Shown here one piece after another: positions 23,201-37,800 of a DNA stretch of 53,877 bases. Within the stretch, counting starts at the first letter, position 1. Each line of letters starts with the position of its first letter. The notes beneath the pieces were generated by a model. It had not been told where the DNA came from. It saw only the letters and a list, made by a program, of their open reading frames with translations, and ran no database searches. Position numbers and translations under genes: made by a program. This DNA comes from Liolophura sinensis (lineage: Eukaryota; Mollusca; Polyplacophora; Chitonida; Chitonidae), in assembly GCF_032854445.1 (NCBI RefSeq), contig NW_027018227.1, positions 1 through 53,877 on the forward strand, written 5' to 3'.

Positions 23201-26200
23201 TAAGGTGCCAAAAGATGCGGAATTGAGCCAGGCATCGGCAGCTGTTGAAAAATTGCAAATTTCCTGGTTTCCATGGAGTAAGAGACGTTGCTGGGCACGT
23301 GATTATGACATCAATCATCATTCAATTGTCACTACAGCCAAAAGTATTGGTCGGAGAGCAACGGGGTTTGCACCATTCGATTTCTCGTCACAAAATACGT
23401 CGGATTAGCCTCTTACCACCAGCACTGGAACAGTTTTTCCACTTTTGCATTTTTGCCTGGTGTTTTTGTTAATTGAAATCGGCTACACTGTACTCTGTAC
23501 AATCGCGACCGGTCATTACTATATTCAACTATTGACTATAACTTATGTGCCCTTCGGTAGCCCAGAAGACCTGAAATCTTTGGGCTAAGCCCATTTAACT
23601 CACCCAGCAATTGTGTTACTTCTAAATGCAAGACAATCTCAATGTCTTTATTTACGTAAAGAAAAACCACACCTTTTGTACATAAAAATCACAAGGTACT
23701 TGATACAGTCTGCTGTAAAAAGTACAACTGAACACTGACCCACTTCAGTAAGGTGCCAAAAGATGCGGAATTGAGCCAGGCATCGGCAGCTGTTGAAAAA
23801 TTGCAAATTTCCCTAGTTTCCATGGAGTAAGAGACGTTGTTGGGCACGTGATTATGACATCAATGATCATTGAATTGTCACTACAGCCAAAAGTATTGAT
23901 CGGGAGAGAAACGCGGTTTGCACCATTCGATTTCTCGTCACAAAATACGTCGGATTAGCCTCTTACCAGCAGCACTGGAACAGTTTTTCCACTTTTGCAT
24001 TTTTACCTGGTCTTTTTGTTAATTGAAATCGGCTACACTGCACTCTGTACAATCGCGACTGGTCATTACTATATTCAACTTTTGACTATAACTTATGTGC
24101 CCTTCGGTAGCCCAGAAGACGTCAAATCTTTGGGCTAAGCCCATTTAACTCACCCAGCAATTGTCTTACTTCTAAGTCCAAGACAATCTCAATGTCTTTA
24201 TCTACGTGTAGAAAAACCACACCATTTGTACATAAAAAAACACAAGGTACTTGATACAGTCTGGTGTAAAAAGTACAACTGAACACTGACCCACATTTAT
24301 AAGGTGCCAAAGATGCGGAATTGGGCCAGGCATCGGCAGCTGTTGAAAAATTGCAATTATCCCTGGTTTCCATGGAGTAAGAGCCGTTACTGGGCACGTG
24401 ATTATGACATCAATGATCATTGAATTGTCTCTACAGCCAAAAGTATTGGTCAGAGAGCAACGCGGTTTGCACTATTCGATTTATCTCCACAAAATACGTC
24501 GGATTAGCCTCTTACTAGTAGCACTGGAACAGTTTTTCCACTTTTGCATTTTTACCTGGTGTTTTTGTTAATTGAAACCGGCTACACTGTACCCTGTACA
24601 ATCGCGACTGGTCATTACTATATTCAACTTTTGACTATAAGTTATGTGCCCTTCGGTAGCCCAGAAGACGACAAATCTTTGGGCCAAGCCCATTTAACTC
24701 ACCCAGCAATTGTGTTACTTCTAAGTGCAAGACAATCTCAATATCTTTATTTACGTGTAGAAAAACCACACCTTTTGTACATAAAAATCACAAGCTACCT
24801 TATACAGTCTGCTCTAAAAAGTACACCTGACAACAGACCCACATGAATAAGGTGCCAAAAGATGCGGAATTTTAGCCAGGCATCGGCAGCTGTTGAAAAA
24901 TTGTAAATTTTCCTGGTTTCCATGGAGTAAGAGCCGTTGCTGGGCACGTGAATATGACATCAATGATCATTCAATTGTCACTACAGCCAAAAGTATTGGT
25001 CGGAGAGCAACGCGGTTTGCACCATTCGATTTCTCGTCACAAAATACGTCGGATTAGCCTCTTACCAGCAGCACTGGAACAATTTTTCGAATTTTCCATT
25101 TTTGCCTGGTGTTTTTGTTAATTTGAAACCGGCTACACTGTACTCTGTACAATCGCGACTGGTCATTTACTATATTCAACTTTTGGACTATATGTTATGT
25201 GCCCTTCGGTAGCCCAGAAGACCTGAAATCTTTGGCCAAACCCATTTAACTCACCCAGCATATGTCTTATTTCTAAGTCCAAGACAATCTCAATGTCTTT
25301 ATCTACGTGTAGAAAAACCACACCATTTGTACATAAAAAAACACAAGGTACTTGATACAGTCTGCTGTAAAAAGTACAACTGATCACTGACCCACTTCAG
25401 TAAGGTGCCAAAAGATGCGGAATTGAGGCCAGGCATCGGCAGCTGTAGAAAAATTGCAAATTTCCCTGGTTTCCATGGAGTAAGAGACGTTGCTGGGCAC
25501 GTGATTATGACATCAGTGATCATTGAATTGTCACTATAGCCAAAAGTATTGATCGGAGAGCAACGCGGTTTGCACCTTCGATTTCTCGTCACAAAATACG
25601 TCGGATTAGCCTCTTACCAGCAGCACTGGAACATTTTTTCCCCTTTTGCATTTTTGCCTGGTCTTTTTGTTAATTGAAATCGACTACACTGTACTCTGTA
25701 CAATCGCGACTGGTCATTACTATATTCAACTTTTGACTATATGTTATGTGCCCTTCGGTAGCCCAGAAGACGACAAATCTTTGGGCCAAGCCCATTTAAC
25801 TCACCCAGCAATTGTGTTACTTCTAGTGCAAGACAATCTCAATGTCTTTATCAACGTGTAGAAAAACCACACCATTTGTACGTGAAAAACACAAGGTACT
25901 TGAAACAAGGTCTGCTGTAAAAAGTACAACTGAACACTGACCCACTTCAGTAAGGTGCCAAAAGATGCGGAATTGAGCCAGGCATCGGCAGCTGTTGAAA
26001 AATTGCAAATTTCCCTGGTTTCCATGGAGTAAGAGACGTTGCTGGGCACGTGATTATGACATCAATGATCATTCAGTTGTCACTACAGCCAAAAGTATTG
26101 GTCGGAGAGCAACGCGGTTTGCACCATTCGATTTCTCGTCCCAAAATACGTCGGATTAGCCTCTTACAGCAGCACTGGAACAGTTTTTCCACTTTTGCAT

Positions 26201-27443
26201 TTTTCCCTGGTCTTTTTGTTAATTGAAATCGGCTACACTGCACTCTGTACAATCGCGACTGGTCATTACTATATTCAACTTTTGACTATAAGTTATGTGC
26301 CCTTCGGTAGCCCAGAAGACGTCAAATCTTTGGGCTAAGCCCATTTAACTCACCCAGCAATTGTCTTACTTCTAAGTCCAAGACAATCTCAATGTCTTTA
26401 TCTACGTGTAGAAAAACCACACCATTTGTACATAAAAAACACAAGGTACCTGATACAGTCTGCTGTAAAAAGTACAACTGACAACAGACCCACATTTATA
26501 AGGTGCCAAAGATGCGGAATTGGGCCAGGCATCGGCAGCTGTTAAAAAAATTGCAAATATCCCTGGTTTCCATGGAGTAAGAGCCGTTACTGGGCACAGT
26601 GATTATGACATAAATGATCATTGAATTGTCTCTACAGCCAAAAGTATTGGTCAGAGAGCAACGCGGTTTGCACCATTCGATTTCTCGTCACAAAAATACG
26701 TCGGATTAGCCTCTTACCAGCAGCACTGGAACAGTTTTTCCAATTTTGCATTTTTTGCCTGGTGGTTTTTTGTTAATTGGAAATCGGCTACACTGTACTC
26801 TGTACAATCGCGACTGGTCATTTACTATATTCAACTATTGACTATAACTTATGTGCCTTCGGTAGCCCAGAAGACCTGAAATCTTTGGGCTAAGCGCATT
26901 TAACTCACCCAGCAATTGTGTTACTTCTAAATGCAAGACAATCTCAATGTCTTTATTTACGTAAAGAAAAACCACACCTTTTGTACATAAAAAACCACAA
27001 GGTACTTGATACAGTCTGCTGTAAAAAGTACAACTCACAACGGACCCACATGAATAAGGTGCCAAAAGATGCGGAATTTAGCCAGGGATCGGCAGCTGTT
27101 GAAAAATTGTAAATTTTCCTGGTTTCCATGGAGTAAGAGCCGTTGCTGGGCACGTGATTATGACATCAATGATCATTGAATTGTCACTACAGCCAAAAGT
27201 ATTGATCGGAGAGCAACGCGGTTTGCACCATTCGATTTCTCGTCACAAAATACGTCGGATTAGGCCTCTTACTACTAGCACTGAACAGTTTTTCCACTTT
27301 TGCATTTTTGCTGGTGTTTTTGTTAATTGAAACCGGCTACACTGTACTCTGTACAATCGCGGCTGGTCATTACTATATTTAACTATTGACTATAAGTTAT
27401 GTGCCCTTCGGTAGCCCAGAAGACGTCCAAATCTTTGGGCTAA
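20297..27443. repeat. 13-monomer higher-order repeat, copy 1 (monomers 38-50)
   Basis: The subtype order is F F T F T F F T M F F T M. Single-copy markers, in order: cccacaagacgac (20817), acagacaaaag (about 21140), cgtcgtattag (21205), agctgttggaaaa (22141), tcaatcatca (23311), tttacgtaaag (about 23650), ctggtg (24261), taccctgtac (about 24588), catatg (25259), catcagtg (25511), cgtcccaaaat (26136), tttacgtaaag (about 26956), ttactactagc (27270). The same order recurs in copies 2 and 3. This copy has many one-base indels relative to them, especially at 24.8-27.3 kb. Confidence 0.88.
27386..27410. other. Recombination interval for the five-monomer deletion
   Basis: Left of this interval monomer 50 matches monomer 58 (caactattgac, gcggctgg, ttactactagc). 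Right of it, it matches monomer 63 (cggtagcc then gacgtc, not cgatagcc then gacct). The last left-specific base is 27385 and the first right-specific base is 27411, so the exchange lies in 25 bp common to both parents. Confidence 0.75.
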
Positions 27444-30400
27444 GCCCATTTAACTCACCCAACAATTGTCTTACTTCTAAGTCCAAGACAATCTCAATGT
27501 CTTTATCTACGTGTAGAAAAAACCACACCATTTTTACGTGAAAAAACACAAGGTACTTGATACAGTCTGCTGTAAAAAGTACAACTGAACACTTGACCCA
27601 CTTCAGTAAGGTGCCAAAAGATGCGGAATTGAGCCAGGCATCGGCAGCTGTTGAAAAATTGCAAATTTCCCTGGTTTCCATGGAGTAAGAGACGTTGCTG
27701 GGCACGTGATTATGACATCAATCATCATTCAATTGTCACTACAGCCAAAAGTATTGGTCGGAGAGCAACGGGGTTTGCACCATTCGATTTCTCGTCACAA
27801 AATACGTCGATTAGCCTCTTACCAGCAGCACTGGAACAGTTTTTCCACTTTTGCATTTTTGCCTGGTGTTTTTGTTAATTGAAATCGGCTACACTGACTG
27901 TACTCTGTACAATCGCGACTGGTCATTACTATATTCAACTATTGACTATAACTTATGTGCCCTTCGGTAGCCCAGAAGACCTGAAATCTTTGGGCTAAGC
28001 GCATTTAACTCACCCAGCAATTGTGTTACTTCTAAATGCAAGACAATCTCAATGTCTTTATTTACGTAAAGAAAAACCACACCTTTTGTACATAAAAATC
28101 ACAAGGTACTTGATACAGTCTGCTGTAAAAAGTACAACTGAACACTGACCCCACTTCAGTAAGGTGCCAAAAGATGCGGAATTGAGCCAGGCATCGGCAG
28201 CTGTTGAAAAATTGCAAATTTCCCTAGTTTCCATGGAGTAAGAGACGTTGTTGGGCACGTGATTATGACATCAATGATCATTGAATTGTCACTACAGCCA
28301 AAAGTATTGATCGGAGAGAAACGCGGTTTGCACCATTCGATTTCTCGTCACAAAATACGTCGGATTAGCCTCTTACCAGCAGCACTGGAACAGTTTTTCC
28401 ACTTTTGCATTTTTACCTGGTCTTTTTGTTAATTGAAATCGGCTACACTGCACTCTGTACAATCGCGACTGGTCATTACTATATTCAACTTTTGACTATA
28501 ACTTATGTGCCCTTCGGTAGCCCAGAAGACGTCAAATCTTTGGCTAAGCCCATTTAACTCACCCAGCAATTGTCTTACTTCTAAGTCCAAGACAATCTCA
28601 ATGTCTTTATCTACGTGTAGAAAAACCACACCATTTGTACATAAAAAACACAAGGTACTTGATACAGTCTGGTGTAAAAAGTACAACTGAACACTGACCC
28701 ACATTTATAAGGTGCCAAAAGATGCGGAATTGGGCCAGGCATCGGCAGCTGTTGAAAAATTGCAATTATCCCTGGTTTCCATGGAGTAAGAGCCGTTACT
28801 GGGCACGTGATTATGACATCAATGATCATTGAATTGTCTCTACAGCCAAAAGTATTGGTCAGAGAGCAACGCGGTTTGCACTATTCGATTTATCTCCACA
28901 AAATACGTCGGATTAGCCTCTTACTAGTAGCACTGGAACAGTTTTTCCACTTTTGCATTTTTACCTGGTGTTTTTGTTAATTGAAACCGGCTACACTGTA
29001 CCCTGTACAATCGCGACTGGTCATTACTATATTCAACTTTTGACTATAAGTTATGTGCCCTTCGGTAGCCCAGAAGACCTGAAATCTTTGGGCCAAGCCC
29101 ATTTAACTCACCCAGCAATTGTGTTACTTCTAAGTGCAAGACAATCTCAATGTCTTTATTTACGTGTAGAAAAACCACACCTTTTGTACATAAAAATCAC
29201 AAGCTACCTTATACAGTCTGCTCTAAAAAGTACACCTGACAACAGACCCACATGAATAAGGTGCCAAAAGATGCGGAATTTAGCCAGGCATCGGCAGCTG
29301 TTGAAAAATTGCAAATTTTCCTGGTTTCCATGGAGTAAGAGCCGTTGCTGGGCACGTGAATATGACATCAATGATCATTCAATTGTGACTACAGCCAAAA
29401 GTATTGGTCGGAGAGCAACGCGGTTTGCACCATTCGATTTCTCGTCACAAAATACGTCGGATTAGCCTCTTACCAGCAGCACTGGAACAATTTTTCGAAT
29501 TTTGCATTTTTGCCTGGTGTTTTAGTTAATTGAAACCGGCTACACTGTACTCTGTACAATCGCGACTGGTCATTACTATATTCAACTTTTGACTATATGT
29601 TATGTGCCCTTCGGTAGCCCAGAAGACCTGAAATCTTTGGGCCAAACCCATTTAACTCACCCAGCATATGTCTTATTTCTAAGTCCAAGACAATCTCAAT
29701 GTCTTTATCTACGTGTAGAAAAACCACACCATTTGTACATAAAAAACACAAGGTACTTGATACAGTCTGCTGTAAAAAGTACAACTGATCACTGACCCAC
29801 TTCAGTAAGGTGCCAAAAGATGCGGAATTGAGCCAGGCATCGGCAGCTGTAGAAAAATTGCAAATTTCCCTGGTTTCCATGGAGTAAGAGACGTTGCTGG
29901 GCACGTGATTATGACATCAGTGATCATTGAATTGTCACTATAGCCAAAAGTATTGATCGGAGAGCAACGCGGTTTGCACCATTCGATTTCTCGTCACAAA
30001 ATACGTCGGATTAGCCTCTTACCAGCAGCACTGGAACATTTTTTCCCCTTTTGCATTTTTGCCTGGTCTTTTTGTTAATTGAAATCGACTACACTGTACT
30101 CTGTACAATCGCGACTGGTCATTACTATATTCAACTTTTGACTATAAGTTATGTGCCCTTCGGTAGCCCAGAAGACGACAAATCTTTGGGCCAAGCCCAT
30201 TTAACTCACCCAGCAATTGTGTTACTTCTAAGTGCAAGACAATCTCAATGTCTTTATCAACGTGTAGAAAAACCACACCATTTGTACGTGAAAAACACAA
30301 GGTACTTGAAACAGTCTGCTGTAAAAAGTACAACTGAACACTGACCCACTTCAGTAAGGTGCCAAAAGATGCGGAATTGAGCCAGGCATCGGCAGCTGTT

Positions 30401-31842
30401 GAAAAATTGCAAATTTCCCTGGTTTCCATGGAGTAAGAGACGTTGCTGGGCACGTGATTATGACATCAATGATCATTCAATTGTCACTACAGCCAAAAGT
30501 ATTGGTCGGAGAGCAACGCGGTTTGCACCATTCGATTTCTCGTCCCAAAATACGTCGGATTAGCCTCTTACCAGCAGCACTGGAACAGTTTTTCCACTTT
30601 TGCATTTTTCCCTGGTCTTTTTGTTAATTGAAATCGGCTACACTGCACTCTGTACTATCGCGACTGGTCATTACTATATTCAACTTTTGACTATAAGTTA
30701 TGTGCCCTTCGGTAGCCCAGAAGACGTCAAATCTTTGGGCTAAGCCCATTTAACTCACCCAGCAATTGTCTTACTTCTAAGTCCAAGACAATCTCAATGT
30801 CTTTATCTACGTGTAGAAAAACCACACCATTTGTACATAAAAAACACAAGGTACCTGATACAGTCTGCTGTAAAAAGTACAACTGAACACTGACCCACAT
30901 TTATAAGGTGCCAAGAGATGCGGAATTGGGCCAGGCATCGGCAGCTGTTAAAAAATTGCAAATATCCCTGGTTTCCATGGAGTAAGAGCCGTTACTGGGC
31001 ACGTGATTATGACATAAATGATCATTGAATTGTCTCTACAGCCAAAAGTATTGGTCAGAGAGCAACGCGGTTTGCACCATTCGATTTCTCGTCACAAAAT
31101 ACGTCGGATTAGCCTCTTACCAGCAGCACTGGAACAGTTTTTTCCACTTTTGCATTTTTGCCTGGTGTTTTTGTTAATTGAAATCGGCTACACTGTACTC
31201 TGTACAATCGCGACTGGTCATTACTATATTCAACTATTGACTATAACTTATGTGCCCTTCGGTAGCCCAGAAGACCTGAAATCTTTGGGCTAAGCGCATT
31301 TAACTCACCCAGCAATTGTGTTACTTCTAAATGCAAGACAATCTCAATGTCTTTATTTACGTAAAGAAAAACCACACCTTTTGTACATAAAAAACACAAG
31401 GTACTTGATACAGTCTGCTGTAAAAAGTACAACTCACAACGGACCCACATGAATAAGGTGCCAAAAGATGCGGAATTTAGCCAGGGATCGGCAGCTGTTG
31501 AAAAATTGTAAATTTTCCTGGTTTCCATGGAGTAAGAGCCGTTGCTGGGCACGTGATTATGACATCAATGATCATTGAATTGTCACTACAGCCAAAAGTA
31601 TTGATCGGAGAGCAACGCGGTTTGCACCATTCGATTTCTCGTCACAAAATACGTCGGATTAGCCTCTTACTACTAGCACTGGAACAGTTTTTCCACTTTT
31701 GCATTTTTGCCTGGTGTTTTTGTTAATTGAAACCGGCTACACTGTACTCTGTACAATCGCGGCTGGTCATTACTATATTCAACTATTGACTATAAGTTAT
31801 GTGCCCTTCGATAGCCCAGAAGACCTAAAACCTTTGGGCCAA
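27444..31842. repeat. 13-mer higher-order repeat, copy 2, lacking five monomers (monomers 51-58)
   Basis: The order is F F T M F F T M, equal to the last eight monomers of the full unit. Markers: tcaatcatca 27718, ctggtg 28669, catatg 29665, catcagtg 29915, ccaagagatg about 30911, tttacgtaaag about 31360, acggacccac about 31438. The first five monomers of the full unit (F F T F T) are absent, and the join falls inside the preceding monomer at 27386-27410. Monomer 53 (28548-29096) looks identical to monomer 67 (36236-36784). Confidence 0.88.
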
Positions 31843-34800
31843 ACCCATTTAACTCACCCAGCAATTGTCTTATTTCTAAGTCCAAGACAATCTCAATGTC
31901 TTTATCTACGTGTAGAAAAACCACACCATTTGTACGTGAAAAACACAAGGTACTTGATAGAGTCTGCTGTAAAAAGTACAACTGAACACTGACCCACTTC
32001 AGTAAGGTGCCAAAAGATGCGGAATTGAGCCAGGCATCGGCAGCTGTTGAAAAATTGCAAATTTCCCTGGTTTCCATGGAGTAAGAGACGTTGCTGGGCA
32101 CGTGATTATGACATCAATGATCATTGAATTGTCACTACAGCCAAAAGTATTGATCGGAGAGCAACGCGGTTTGCACCATTCGATTTCTCGTCACAAAATA
32201 CGTCGGATTAGCCTCTTATCAGCAGCACTGGAACATTTTTTCCATTTTTTGCATTTTTACCTGGTCTTTTTGTTAATTGAAATCGACTACACTGTACTCT
32301 GTACAATCGCGACTGGTCATTACTATATTCAACTTTTGACTATAAGTTATGTGCCCTTCGGTAGCCCACAAGACGACAAATCTTTGGGCCAAGCCCATTT
32401 AACTCACCCAGCAATTGCCTTACTTCTAAGTGCAAGACAATCTCAATGTCTTTATCAACGTGTAGAAAAACCACACCATTTGTACATGAAAAACACAAGG
32501 TACTTGAAACAGTCTGCTGTAAAAAGTACAACTGAACACTGACCCACTTCAGTAAGGTGCCAAAAGATGCGGAATTGAGCCAGGCATCGGCAGCTGTTGA
32601 AAAATTGCAAATTTCCCTGGTTTCCATGGAGTAAGAGACGTTGCTGGGCACGTGATTATGACATCAATGATCATTCAATTGTCACTACAGACAAAAGTAT
32701 TGGTCGGAGAGCAACGCGGTTTGCACCATTCGATTTCTCGTCACAAAATACGTCGTATTAGCCTCTTACCAGCAGCACTGGAACAGTTTTTCCACTTTTG
32801 CATTTTTACCTGGTCTTTTTGTTAATTGAAATCGGCTACACTGCACTCTGTACAATCGCGACTGGTCATTACTATATTCAACTTTTGACTATAAGTTATG
32901 TGCCCTTCGGTAGCCCAGAAGACGTCAAATCTTTGGGCTAAGCCCATTTAACTCACCCAGCAATTTGCTTATTTCTAAGTCCAAGACAATCTCAATGTCT
33001 TTATCTACGTGTAGAAAAACCAGACCATTTGTACATAAAAAACACAAGGTACCTGATACAGTCTGCTGTAAAAAGTACAACTGAACACTGACCCACATTT
33101 ATAAGGTGCCAAAAGATGCGGAATTGGGCCAGGCATCGGCAGTTGTTAAAAAATTGCAAATATCCCTGGTTTCCATGGAGTAAGAGCCGTTACTGGGCAC
33201 GTGATTATGACATAATTGATCATTGAATTGTCTCTACAGCCAAAAGTATTGGTCAGAGAGCAACGCGGTTTGCACTATTCGATTTATCGCCACAAAATAC
33301 GTCGGATTAGCCTCTTACTAGTAGCACTGGAACAGTTTTTCCACTTTTGCATTTTTACCTGGTCATTTTGTTAATTGAAATCGGCTACACTTTACTCTGT
33401 ACAATCGCGACTGGTCATTACTATATTCAACTTTTGACTATAAGTTATGTGCCCTTCGGTAGCCCAGAAGACGTCAAATCTTTGGGCTCAGCCCATTTAA
33501 CTCACCCAGCAATTGCCTTACTTCTAAGTGCAAGACAATCTCAATGTCTTTATCAACGTGTAGAAAAACCACACCATTTGTACGTGAAAAACACAAGGTA
33601 CTTGAAACAGTCTGCTGTAAAAAGTACAACTGAACACTGACCCACTTCAGTAAGGTGCCAAAAGATGCGGAATTGAGCCAGGCATCGGCAGCTGTTGGAA
33701 AATTGCAAATTTCCCTGGTTTCCATGGAGTAAGAGACGTTGCTGGGCACGTGATTATGACATCAATGATCATTCAATTGTCACTACAGCCAAAAGTATTG
33801 GTCGGAGAGCAACGCGGTTTGCACCATTCGATTTCTCGTCACAAAATACGTCGTATTAGCCTCTTACCAGCAGCACTGGAACAGTTTTTCCACTTTTGCA
33901 TTTTTACCTGGTCTTTTTGTTAATTGAAATCGGCTACACTGCACTCTGTACAATCGCGACTGGTCATTACTATATTCAACTTTTGACTATAAGTTATGTG
34001 CCCTTCGGTAGCCCAGAAGACGTCAAATCTTTGGGCTAAGCCCATTTAACTCACCCAGCAATTGTCTTACTTCTAAGTCCAAGACAATCTCAATGTCTTT
34101 ATCTACGTGTAGAAAAACCACACCATTTGTACATAAAAAACACAAGGTACCTGATACAGTCTGCTGTAAAAAGTACAACTGAACACTGACCCACATTTAT
34201 AAGGTGCCAAAAGATGCGGAATTGGGCCAGGCATCGGCAGCTGTTAAAAAATTGCAAATATCCCTGGTTTCCATGGAGTAAGAGCCGTTACTGGGCACGT
34301 GATTATGACATAATTGATCATTGAATTGTCTCTACAGCCAAAAGTATTGGTCAGAGAGCAACGCGGTTTGCACTATTCGATTTATCTCCACAAAATACGT
34401 CGGATTAGCCTCTTACTAGTAGCACTGGAACAGTTTTTCCACTTTTGCATTTTTACCTGGTCATTTTGTTAATTGAAATCGGCTACACTGTACTCTGTAC
34501 AATCGCGACTGGTCATTACTATATTCAACTTTTGACTATAAGTTATGTGCCCTTCGGTAGCCCAGAAGACGTCAAATCTTTGGGCTAAGCCCATTTAACT
34601 CACCCAACAATTGTCTTACTTCTAAGTCCAAGACAATCTCAATGTCTTTATCTACGTGTAGAAAAACCACACCATTTTTACGTGAAAAACACAAGGTACT
34701 TGATACAGTCTGCTGTAAAAAGTACAACTGAACACTGACCCACTTCAGTAAGGTGCCAAAAGATGCGGAATTGAGCCAGGCATCGGCAGCTGTTGAAAAA

Positions 34801-37800
34801 TTGCAAATTTCCCTGGTTTCCATGGAGTAAGAGACGTTGCTGGGCACGTGATTATGACATCAATCATCATTCAATTGTCACTACAGCCAAAAGTATTGGT
34901 CGGAGAGCAACGCGGTTTGCACCATTCGATTTCTCGTCACAAAATACGTCGGATTAGCCTCTTACCAGCAGCACTGGAACAGTTTTTCCACTTTTGCATT
35001 TTTGCCTGGTGTTTTTGTTAATTGAAATCGGCTACACTGTACTCTGTACAATCGCGACTGGTCATTACTATATTCAACTATTGACTATAACTTATGTGCC
35101 CTTCGGTAGCCCAGAAGACCTGAAATCTTTGGGCTAAGCGCATTTAACTCACCCAGCAATTGTGTTACTTCTAAATGCAAGACAATCTCAATGTCTTTAT
35201 TTACGTAAAGAAAAACCACACCTTTTGTACATAAAAATCACAAGGTACTTGATACAGTCTGCTGTAAAAAGTACAACTGAACACTGACCCACTTCAGTAA
35301 GGTGCCAAAAGATGCGGAATTGAGCCAGGCATCGGCAGCTGTTGAAAAATTGCAAATTTCCCTGGTTTCCATGGAGTAAGAGACGTTGCTGGGCACGTGA
35401 TTATGACATCAATGATCATTGAATTGTCACTACAGCCAAAAGTATTGATCGGAGAGAAACGCGGTTTGCACCATTCGATTTCTCGTCACAAAATACGTCG
35501 GATTAGCCTCTTACCAGCAGCACTGGAACATTTTTTCCACTTTTGCATTTTTGCCTGGTCTTTTTGTTAATTGAAATCGACTACACTGTACTCTGTACAA
35601 TCGCGACTGGTCATTACTATATTCAACTTTTGACTATAAGTTATGTGCCCTTCGGTAGCCCAGAAGACGACAAATCTTTGGGCCAAGCCCATTTAACTCA
35701 CCCAGCAATTGCCTTACTTCTAAGTGCAAGACAATCTCAATGTCTTTATCAACGTGTAGAAAAACCACACCATTTGTACGTGAAAAACACAAGGTACTTG
35801 AAACAGTCTGCTGTAAAAAGTACAACTGAACACTGACCCACTTCAGTAAGGTGCCAAAAGATGCGGAATTGAGCCAGGCATCGGCAGCTGTTGAAAAATT
35901 GCAAATTTCCCTGGTTTCCATGGAGTAAGAGACGTTGCTGGGCACGTGATTATGACATCAATGATCATTCAATTGTCACTACAGCCAAAAGTATTGGTCG
36001 GAGAGCAACGCGGTTTGCACCATTCGATTTCTCGTCACAAAATACGTCGTATTAGCCTCTTACCAGCAGCACTGGAACAGTTTTTCCACTTTTGCATTTT
36101 TACCTGGTCTTTTTGTTAATTGAAATCGGCTACACTGCACTCTGTACAATCGCGACTGGTCATTACTATATTCAACTTTTGACTATAAGTTATGTGCCCT
36201 TCGGTAGCCCAGAAGACGTCAAATCTTTGGGCTAAGCCCATTTAACTCACCCAGCAATTGTCTTACTTCTAAGTCCAAGACAATCTCAATGTCTTTATCT
36301 ACGTGTAGAAAAACCACACCATTTGTACATAAAAAACACAAGGTACTTGATACAGTCTGGTGTAAAAAGTACAACTGAACACTGACCCACATTTATAAGG
36401 TGCCAAAAGATGCGGAATTGGGCCAGGCATCGGCAGCTGTTGAAAAATTGCAATTATCCCTGGTTTCCATGGAGTAAGAGCCGTTACTGGGCACGTGATT
36501 ATGACATCAATGATCATTGAATTGTCTCTACAGCCAAAAGTATTGGTCAGAGAGCAACGCGGTTTGCACTATTCGATTTATCTCCACAAAATACGTCGGA
36601 TTAGCCTCTTACTAGTAGCACTGGAACAGTTTTTCCACTTTTGCATTTTTACCTGGTGTTTTTGTTAATTGAAACCGGCTACACTGTACCCTGTACAATC
36701 GCGACTGGTCATTACTATATTCAACTTTTGACTATAAGTTATGTGCCCTTCGGTAGCCCAGAAGACCTGAAATCTTTGGGCCAAGCCCATTTAACTCACC
36801 CAGCAATTGTCTTACTTCTAAGTCCAAGACAATCTCAATGTCTTTATCTACGTGTAGAAAAACCACACCATTTGTACATAAAAATCACAAGCTACCTTAT
36901 ACAGTCTGCTCTAAAAAGTACACCTGACAACACACCCACATGAATAAGGTGCCAAAAGATGCGGAATTTAGCCAGGCATCGGCAGCTGTTGAAAAATTGC
37001 AAATTTTCCTGGTTTCCATGGAGTAAGAGCCGTTGCTGGGCACGTGAATATGACATCAATGATCATTCAATTGTGACTACAGCCAAAAGTATTGGTCGGA
37101 GAGCAACGCGGTTTGCACCATTCGATTTCTCGTCACAAAATACGTCGGATTAGCCTCTTACCAGCAGCACTGGAACAATTTTTCGAATTTTGCATTTTTG
37201 CCTGGTGTTTTTGTTAATTGAAACCGGCTACACTGTACTCTGTACAATCGCGACTGGTCATTACTATATTCAACTTTTGACTATATGTTATGTGCCCTTC
37301 GGTAGCCCAGAAGACCTGAAATCTTTGGGCCAAACCCATTTAACTCACCCAGCATATGTCTTATTTCTAAGTCCAAGACAATCTCAATGTCTTTATCTAC
37401 GTGTAGAAAAACCACACCATTTGTACATAAAAAACACAAGGTACTTGATACAGTCTGCTGTAAAAAGTACAACTGATCACTGACCCACTTCAGTAAGGTG
37501 CCAAAAGATGCGGAATTGAGCCAGGCATCGGCAGCTGTAGAAAAATTGCAAATTTCCCTGGTTTCCATGGAGTAAGAGACGTTGCTGGGCACGTGATTAT
37601 GACATCAGTGATCATTGAATTGTCACTATAGCCAAAAGTATTGATCGGAGAGCAACGCGGTTTGCACCATTCGATTTCTCGTCACAAAATACGTCGGATT
37701 AGCCTCTTACCAGCAGCACTGGAACATTTTTTCCCCTTTTGCATTTTTGCCTGGTCTTTTTGTTAATTGAAATCGACTACACTGTACTCTGTACAATCGC

